This document shows, in pieces, positions 59,195 to 64,000 of a DNA stretch of 64,000 nucleotides. Position 1 is the first letter of the stretch, and each line of letters opens with the position of its first letter. Source of the stretch: Bradyrhizobium erythrophlei (GTDB lineage: Bacteria > Pseudomonadota > Alphaproteobacteria > Rhizobiales > Xanthobacteraceae); the NCBI RefSeq assembly GCF_900129425.1, contig NZ_LT670817.1, forward strand, positions 1,612,001 to 1,676,000, given 5' to 3'. The translations under genes and the position numbers were made by a program. Under the pieces are notes generated by a model. It ran no database searches. It had not been told where the DNA came from and saw only the letters and a list, made by a program, of their open reading frames with translations.

Positions 59195-59800
59195 CTACCA
59201 CCGAAGAAATCGAAGTCCGCAGAGGTAGCCGAGGGTCACCACGGCGCTGGTTGCAAGGGGATACCAGGTTATGACGAATAGCGGGCTGTCGTCCGTGCAG
59301 TTCGTCGCGTAGAATGTCGCGGCTATGCCGCTCGCCGCAAGGCCAGCAAGTGCTCCTGTCAAACCCGGCCTGGTGGGAGCGCCTTCCCGCAAGGCCAAGA
59401 TGAGGCAGGCCAGGGGACCAAGGGAAAGAATCTGAATTAACGTCACGCAATTGCGCGCGTTCGAACCGATGATCGTCCTGACCCAGTGAGATGACGGAAT
59501 CACCATGATTTCGACGAGAGCTGCTGTCACCAAAACCACCGGCGCGATCGCCAGCCCCCATCCCGACAGGCCAAACGTTGCTCCTGGCCGGGCTGCGCGC
59601 AGGATGGCCGCCGTAGCAGTCATGACGAGCGGTAAGGTTACCGCGAACTTCAGCAAAAATCGTGTGGTTTCCATTGCGTACATGATGTCGGAACGGAATC
59701 CGACCGCGCCAAAAAACATGATCCCCGCGATGATGTTGCCGGCCGTCATTGCCAGTCCGACAGACCGCTCGAGCTTCCGCCCGACCGGAACGTCCTGCAC
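59195..59800 (-). CDS. NrsF family anti-sigma factor, N-terminus frameshifted
   Basis: 201 residues in the main frame from GTG 59800 (MQDVPVGRKLERSVGLAMTA). Six membrane helices with conserved ARPGATFGLSGWGLA and ALREGAPTRPGLTGALAGLA mark NrsF (DUF1109), the membrane anti-sigma factor of SigF-type ECF sigma factors. The natural start is probably GTG 59825 behind GGAG, giving KTEMLI and then LVQDVPVG, but these eight codons are in another frame, so a one-base indel lies near 59803. Translation from 59800 would lose only the cytoplasmic tip, though that end may contact the sigma factor. An ECF-like promoter motif lies at 59925-59900. Confidence 0.78.
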   Translation of the reverse strand: MQDVPVGRKLERSVGLAMTAGNIIAGIMFFGAVGFRSDIMYAMETTRFLLKFAVTLPLVMTATAAILRAARPGATFGLSGWGLAIAPVVLVTAALVEIMVIPSSHWVRTIIGSNARNCVTLIQILSLGPLACLILALREGAPTRPGLTGALAGLAASGIAATFYATNCTDDSPLFVITWYPLATSAVVTLGYLCGLRFLRW

Positions 59801-59899
59801 CAGGGATGAGCATTTCAGTCTTCACATCAGCTCTCCAAGCACTACCGCTTGCAACCCGCGAGATGCAGGTTGGAATTCTGCAGTACTCTATTATCCCCT

Positions 59900-59925
59900 T
59901 TCGTTTTCTGCGCCCGAAGTGTTAC
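59900..59925 (-). promoter_or_regulatory. ECF-type promoter motif upstream of nrsF
   Basis: On the minus strand GTAACA (59925-59920), 16 bases, CGAA (59903-59900). The same GTAACR-N16-CGAA arrangement lies in front of the thioredoxin gene at 61408-61433. The transcription start would be about 70 bases before the nrsF GTG. It suggests control by the nearby ECF sigma factor. Confidence 0.5.
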
Positions 59926-60211
59926 GCCGAGCAACAGTAAGGCGCCGCCAATTCGCAAGGGAACCTCGTGCGTCCGCGAGACGGTTACGAGGAATTTCCG
60001 CTGTTTCCCCAAAAGCGGCCGCGCGATCTTGCTTTCTAGAGCGTACGGTCTAAATTGCGCAGGCTGGCCGACGGCAGTTCCCAGACGGAATTTGGATATG
60101 ATTACGGGAGTTTGATGAGTTTGGCAGTTTTGGAGGCATCGGCGGTTTCTTCGATCGGTAAGCTGCTGCCAGGACTTGACTGATCGACGCGCGCACATAT
60201 TGAAGAAGGAA

Positions 60212-60790
60212 ATGCAGCTCCGGAAAGAAACACGCGTGGAATTTGGTTCGCGCGAGGAGCGATGGGCGGCATGGATGCGCGCGGCGATTGGCGGGGACGC
60301 TTCCGCTTACCGGCAATTTCTCGAATCCTTCACGCCATTCCTTCGGGGAGCCGCGGCGAAGCGTTGTTCGCAGCTCGGAATTTCGAGATCCGAAGTTGAG
60401 GACATCGTCCAGAATGTCCTATTCGCGATGCACCTCAAACGCGGCACTTGGGATCAATCGCGTCCGATCGGACCCTGGCTGGCGGCGATCGTTCGGAACA
60501 AGGTGATCGATGCCTTCCGCAGCCGCGGACGGAGAATCGATATTCCCATCGAGAGCGTTATCGAGACGCTGGCTTCGACCGACCCGGAGGCGGATTCTGA
60601 AGGTCATAGCGTTCGGCGGATGCTCGCAAGCCTGAAAGACGTCCAGCGATCCATTGTGATGTCCATTTCAGTCCAGGGCGAGAGTGTAACGCAGACAGCG
60701 AAGCGCCTCGGCATGTCCGAGGGAGCCGTTCGCGTGGCGCTGCATCGCGCCCTGAAATCGCTGGCGGCACTCTATCGCGATAAGATCTAA
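60212..60790 (+). CDS. ECF-type sigma-70 family RNA polymerase sigma factor (SigF-like)
   Basis: 192 residues from ATG 60212, behind GAAGAAGGA; a TTG at 60176 is also in frame. Region 2 is AAIGGDASAYRQFLESFTPF to VEDIVQNVLFAMHLKRGTWD then RPIGPWLAAIVRNKVIDAFR. Region 4 is QGESVTQTAKRLGMSEGAVR then VALHRALKSLAALYRDK. It belongs with the ECF factors partnered by NrsF, known in Caulobacter to respond to metals and oxidative stress. Here sigma and anti-sigma genes are divergent and 410 bases apart, whereas they usually lie in one operon. Confidence 0.87.
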   Translation: MQLRKETRVEFGSREERWAAWMRAAIGGDASAYRQFLESFTPFLRGAAAKRCSQLGISRSEVEDIVQNVLFAMHLKRGTWDQSRPIGPWLAAIVRNKVIDAFRSRGRRIDIPIESVIETLASTDPEADSEGHSVRRMLASLKDVQRSIVMSISVQGESVTQTAKRLGMSEGAVRVALHRALKSLAALYRDKI

Positions 60791-60914
60791 GAACGATGGG
60801 CATGCTTGGCGGCAACGTAGGCGCGCTAATTAAAATTGATGATCGGCGCGCATGCCACGAGCGGTCGCTGGCGGCGAATCATTTGCAATAGTGACCCAAT
60901 TTCTATTGTATTAG

Positions 60915-61139
60915 CTAGCTGCGGCCTGCGGGGGCGGACAATCCGTGCCCCTCATAACGTTCTGGTGCAAGGGACGGTGAAACCACGGTGTCGTGAGCGT
61001 TTCGGAATTGCTGAGTTATCACCGCACTATTCACTCTATGTGGGTGACGTACGTGGTGATACTCGGTTGCTCCAGCGATCTGAAATGAAGATGCCGAAAC
61101 TAGCGTCGCACCGAGAATGACTAGAATTGCCTTTCGCAT
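60915..61139 (-). CDS. Small exported protein
   Basis: 74 residues: signal peptide MRKAILVILGATLVSASSFQ, cut near AGA before TEYHHVRHP. The mature peptide is His-rich at its start and has QQFRNAHDTVVSPSLAPERY followed by GLSAPAGRS, a pattern of small periplasmic Bradyrhizobium proteins. AGAGAGA lies upstream on the minus strand. It lies between the sigma factor and thioredoxin genes. Possibly metal-related because of the His cluster; that is a guess. Confidence 0.58.
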   Translation of the reverse strand: MRKAILVILGATLVSASSFQIAGATEYHHVRHPHRVNSAVITQQFRNAHDTVVSPSLAPERYEGHGLSAPAGRS

Positions 61140-61474
61140 CGTAATCTCTCTCTATCAGGCACTTTCTTGCCAGGCGGACGCGCCTCGCTTATGCGTCTCG
61201 TGGGAGGTACGATGGGCGATACAGATAATTACACCTCAGTGATCACGAAGCGGCGAGCAGACATCGTTCAAAGGAATTCCTCCGAACAGATAGCCGTGCT
61301 GCATTAGGCATTGGTTAGCGAAGTTGGACAAGCCTGGAGGGTTGGCGCGGCTTCTAATTTGGTACTGTTGGCCGGTTGGAACCTCTCACGATTATTTTCT
61401 GGACCCCGTAACGTTTGGGCATTTTCGCTCGAATTGCAATGTGGGCGTGTTCTAATCTGTTCGAGGTGCCAGCA
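61140..61474. other. Intergenic stretch with promoter of the thioredoxin operon
   Basis: 335 bases between the divergent small exported protein and the thioredoxin gene. It contains the ECF-like motif at 61408-61433. Otherwise no gene. Confidence 0.45.
61408..61433 (+). promoter_or_regulatory. ECF-type promoter motif upstream of the thioredoxin gene
   Basis: GTAACG (61408-61413), 16 bases, CGAA (61430-61433), 42 bases before the ATG at 61475. It matches the motif in front of nrsF in order and spacing. Inferred to be read by the SigF-like factor. Confidence 0.5.
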
Positions 61475-61867
61475 ATGCCAAAGAAGCTGATTTCCGTTCT
61501 GTCTGCCGTTGTCGTCATGTCCGCAGTCGCGTTTGGAGCGCGCGCGGCAGAAAAGCTGAATTACGATGCCAAGTCCTTCGCAACAGCGCAGGCTGCCGGA
61601 AAACCCATTCTGGTTGAAATTCACGCAACGTGGTGTCCGACATGCAAGGCGCAAGCACCGATCCTGAGTGATCTTGAAAAGCAGGATAAATTCAAGAATT
61701 TGATGGTCTTTCGGGTGGACTTCGATTCCCAAAAAGATGCGGTCAAAGCTTTCGGAGCCCAAATGCAGAGCACGCTGATTACGTTCAAGGGCTCCCAGGA
61801 GACGGGCCGCTCAGTTGGAGATACGAACCCCAGTTCGATTGCAGCCTTGCTCGATAAGACGACTTGA
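61475..61867 (+). CDS. Periplasmic thioredoxin-family protein
   Basis: 130 residues from ATG 61475. Signal peptide MPKKLISVLSAVVVMSAVAF, cut after ARA before AEKLNYD. The thioredoxin fold has the redox site ILVEIHATWCPTCKAQAPIL (C-P-T-C). It lacks the usual cis-Pro in an obvious form (MQSTLITFKG), as in DsbD-gamma-like or TlpA-like short variants. Seven bases before the CcdA gene, which would supply electrons. Role: reduction of periplasmic disulfides. Confidence 0.85.
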   Translation: MPKKLISVLSAVVVMSAVAFGARAAEKLNYDAKSFATAQAAGKPILVEIHATWCPTCKAQAPILSDLEKQDKFKNLMVFRVDFDSQKDAVKAFGAQMQSTLITFKGSQETGRSVGDTNPSSIAALLDKTT

Positions 61868-61874
61868 GGCACGG

Positions 61875-62597
61875 ATGTCGATTGTTGGCTTGGGACTCGC
61901 GTTTCTAGCGGGCCTACTTTCAATCCTGTCACCCTGCGTGCTGCCGTTGCTGCCGATTGTACTAGGCGCGGCTGCTTCGGAGCACAGGTGGGGACCGGTC
62001 GCGCTTGCCGGCGGGGTCTCCCTGTCCTTTATCGCCATAGGGTTGTTCGTTGCTACAATCGGTTTTGCGCTGGGGTATGATGGTGGCTGGTTCCGAGACA
62101 TTGCCGCTGTCGGGATGATCTTGATTGGTGCAGTCCTGCTCGTGCCTCCATTTCAGATGCGCGTCGCGGTTGTTGGTGGACCCATTAGTGACTGGGTCGA
62201 CCAGCGTTCTGGCAGCTTTTCGAAGTCAGGGCTGGGTGGTCAGTTCGGCGTAGGTCTCCTTCTTGGGGCGGCGTGGAGCCCCTGCGTGGGACCAACACTT
62301 GGTGCAGCATCCGTTTTTGCGGCACAAGGTAAGAATCTTGGCGCTGTGGCTTTGACGATGCTGACTTTTGGTCTTGGCGCCGGGTTACCCCTTGTGCTGC
62401 TTGGCACGATGTCTCGTGAGCTCCTGTTGCGCTGGCGTGGCGGCATGTCGGCTACCAGCAAAGCAATGAAACAAGCCCTCGGACTGTTCCTGATCGCAAT
62501 AGGGCTGTTGGTCGTAACGGGTTTCGACAGATCATTGGAAGCCGGGCTCGTTGAAATGTCTCCGCAGTGGTTGACGAACATTACGACTCGTTTTTGA
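61875..62597 (+). CDS. Cytochrome c biogenesis protein CcdA family
   Basis: 240 residues from ATG 61875. Six membrane helices; the redox-active cysteines are in LLSILSPCVLPLLPIVLGAA and GAAWSPCVGPTLGAASVFAA. It moves electrons from cytoplasmic thioredoxin to periplasmic acceptors. The thioredoxin-like protein encoded immediately upstream is the likely acceptor. Probably under the same ECF-type promoter. Confidence 0.88.
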   Translation: MSIVGLGLAFLAGLLSILSPCVLPLLPIVLGAAASEHRWGPVALAGGVSLSFIAIGLFVATIGFALGYDGGWFRDIAAVGMILIGAVLLVPPFQMRVAVVGGPISDWVDQRSGSFSKSGLGGQFGVGLLLGAAWSPCVGPTLGAASVFAAQGKNLGAVALTMLTFGLGAGLPLVLLGTMSRELLLRWRGGMSATSKAMKQALGLFLIAIGLLVVTGFDRSLEAGLVEMSPQWLTNITTRF

Positions 62598-62621
62598 GGG
62601 TGGCAGGGTAATACCCCGCTG

Positions 62622-62957
62622 ATGGCCACATTTTTTCATATCCAGCGGCACGGGAGAAACAATCGCAAAGTTGACAAAGATCCTGATCGTAGCATTCTGC
62701 CGAGAACGGTCATCATTTTCGGCAACCCCAAAGCGGGGACGCTTCCGATGACAAAGAGCGCTACCCTGGCAATCGATCTGCCGATGAAGGCGCTCGTCTG
62801 GCAGGACAATCAGGACCGGGTCCGGCTCACGTATAATACTAGCGAATACAACGCGAAATATGTGTTGCCGAGACATGGTCTTTATGCCTCCGACGACGCA
62901 TCGAAAGCTCTTGAAAACTACCTGACCGATGCAGCTGAACGAAGTACTATTAATTGA
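62622..62957 (+). pseudogene. DUF302 family protein, 5'-truncated or decayed
   Basis: The frame contains RTVIIFGNPKAGTLPMTKSA, TLAIDLPMKALVWQDNQDRV and the C-terminal LTYNTSEYNAKYVLPRHGLY, typical of DUF302 (about 125-150 residues when intact). The N-terminal strand region (a F..IDHA..A..VGL pattern) is reduced to FFHIQRHGRNNRKVDKDPDR, so the start is degraded. It directly follows the CcdA gene. DUF302 proteins are often near sulfur- or redox-related genes; function unknown. Confidence 0.6.
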
Positions 62958-63001
62958 CAAGGCTGGGAAGCACCGATCTCGAGCCCATTCGACGGGGCAC
63001 A

Positions 63002-64000
63002 TTATCGCGACTTGGAATCCGCTGATTTGCGGTCGTAGTCGTGGATTGACGCTCGATCTATCGCATTCAAGAGAACATTCGTAGTCAGCAGCTCGGGAAG
63101 AGCTTCGCCCTGCGGCAGTTTAGGTCCGTATACCACGTCGAGAGGGATACCATATCGCGCGAAGCGATGCAGATAGTTTGCGATGTGGGGATCAGGCCGG
63201 CTCCAGTCGGCGCGCATTCTTATGACGTGTGATTGCTTAAGCCGCGAACGAACCTCCGCGTTCTCCAGGACCCTCAAGTCGTTGACCTTGCAGGTCAGGC
63301 ACCACGTGGCAGTGACATCCACCAGTACGGTGTTGCCGTCGGCGATAAGCCCAGCTAGTGCATCCAAATTGAACACCTGCCACTCTTGTCCCGCCGCCGC
63401 TTGCGAAACTGGGCCAACCGCGGACAAACTGACGACAATGGGTACGACGGCTAGTGCGGCAGTGATCCATCCGGAACTGCGCGACGCAGGGGCGGCAATC
63501 TGGCCTTTGACCGGGGCACTGATCGAGGCTCGGTAACCGAGCAAGCACGCGAGCAAAACGGTCGTGATCGCCGCCATCCACGCACCCGCTATGCTCCAGA
63601 GCACGAAGATCAGCCAGACCCCCGTCCCCAACATCAAGATGCCGAGAAACTTTCGCACAACAAGCATCCACGGGCCCGGACGTGGAAGCCAACGAACGCA
63701 GCCAGGAAACAACGCGGCCATCCAATAGGGCAGCGCCATTCCGATGCCGAGACACAGGAAGATTACAAAGATTTCGGACGGCCCGCGCGCCAATGCGAAG
63801 CCCACGGCTGTTCCGACGAACGGCGCGGAGCAAGGCGTGGCCAGCAAAGTTGCGAACACGCCAGCGAGGAAAGCCTCGAGCATGGGTCCGCTGGCCCGCT
63901 TGGACGCTATGGTCGCTATCGAACTTGGCAAGCCGATCGGAAGCCACTCAAAGAAGCTCGCTGCGAACAAGACCGTCAGCACCGCCATGCCCGCCAGGAA
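63002..64000 (-). CDS. Thiol:disulfide interchange protein DsbD-like, 5' end beyond the window
   Basis: At least 332 residues; the frame is open at the window edge (FLAG before MAVLTVLFAASFFEW). The membrane part has AGVFATLLATPCSAPFVGTA with the CcdA-type cysteine and several helices. The C-terminal periplasmic thioredoxin-like domain carries VLVDVTATWCLTCKVNDLRV. It differs from the neighbouring CcdA by including this third domain. Convergent with the thioredoxin-CcdA operon. Role: electron transfer from the cytoplasm to periplasmic thiols. Confidence 0.85.
   Translation of the reverse strand, partial: FLAGMAVLTVLFAASFFEWLPIGLPSSIATIASKRASGPMLEAFLAGVFATLLATPCSAPFVGTAVGFALARGPSEIFVIFLCLGIGMALPYWMAALFPGCVRWLPRPGPWMLVVRKFLGILMLGTGVWLIFVLWSIAGAWMAAITTVLLACLLGYRASISAPVKGQIAAPASRSSGWITAALAVVPIVVSLSAVGPVSQAAAGQEWQVFNLDALAGLIADGNTVLVDVTATWCLTCKVNDLRVLENAEVRSRLKQSHVIRMRADWSRPDPHIANYLHRFARYGIPLDVVYGPKLPQGEALPELLTTNVLLNAIDRASIHDYDRKSADSKSR

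Noticed and set aside
59842..60198. Minus-strand frame with a hydrophobic stretch (LRIGGALLLLGVTL) between nrsF and the sigma gene
   Set aside because: No good start or ribosome site and it covers the predicted nrsF promoter; kept as non-coding.

Overview
The window looks like part of an alphaproteobacterial chromosome of the Bradyrhizobium type. This is inferred from high GC, dense LysR/ABC/CoA-based catabolic operons, a DUF2312 (GapR-like) gene, an NrsF/ECF sigma pair and many short conserved proteins of that lineage. No rRNA, tRNA or CRISPR array was found. Several blocks of intact, tightly packed operons are separated by stretches of broken genes, small orphan genes and repeats, which suggests repeated gain and decay of accessory DNA.

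Layout. 0-5.3 kb: a LysR regulator with the edge of a divergent gene, a truncated nucleotidyltransferase-like gene, a TrmB regulator, and a deletion scar joining a frameshifted LysR gene to a YeiH exporter remnant. 5.3-13.9 kb: an intact eight-gene operon (MmgE/PrpD, PrpF, phosphosulfolactate synthase-like ComA, FAD-dependent TcuA-like dehydrogenase, and a NitT/TauT-type ABC importer) behind a recognisable promoter and operator. This is the best candidate for an undescribed pathway. 14.5-22 kb: small hypothetical genes, an insertion sequence, and a type I secretion locus in which the IS has cut off the HlyD adaptor; its likely cargo is a TIGR03118 protein with an SMTG-rich tail. 22-29 kb: remnants, degenerate ATGTCCG/CGGACAT repeats, an LLM oxidoreductase with a broken flavin reductase partner, and a lone SGNH-like protein. 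28.6-40.4 kb: a decayed mobile element with many tiny minus-strand genes (RHH, HEPN-like, membrane microproteins, lipoproteins), two integrase fragments, a BrxL (BREX) relic, and a few housekeeping-like genes (metallophosphoesterase, Bcr/CflA MFS pump, DUF2312).

40.7-51.0 kb: a LacI-controlled carbohydrate module (ABC importer, SDR and MDR dehydrogenases, PfkB kinase, LacD-like aldolase, mandelate racemase/muconate lactonizing enzyme). It is bounded on both sides by direct copies of a 37-38 bp tandem repeat that also occurs at 1.05 kb. 51.7-58.8 kb: a LysR-controlled Rieske oxygenase/reductase, CaiB transferase, MHS transporter and enoyl-CoA hydratase set, apparently for uptake, oxidation and CoA-dependent breakdown of an aromatic or related acid. 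59.2-64 kb: a thiol-redox region with an NrsF anti-sigma gene, its ECF sigma factor, thioredoxin, CcdA, a DUF302 remnant and a DsbD-like protein cut by the window edge. A shared motif GTAACR-N16-CGAA lies upstream of both nrsF and the thioredoxin gene.

All functional names rest on motif and family recognition from the translated sequence. No database search was run.
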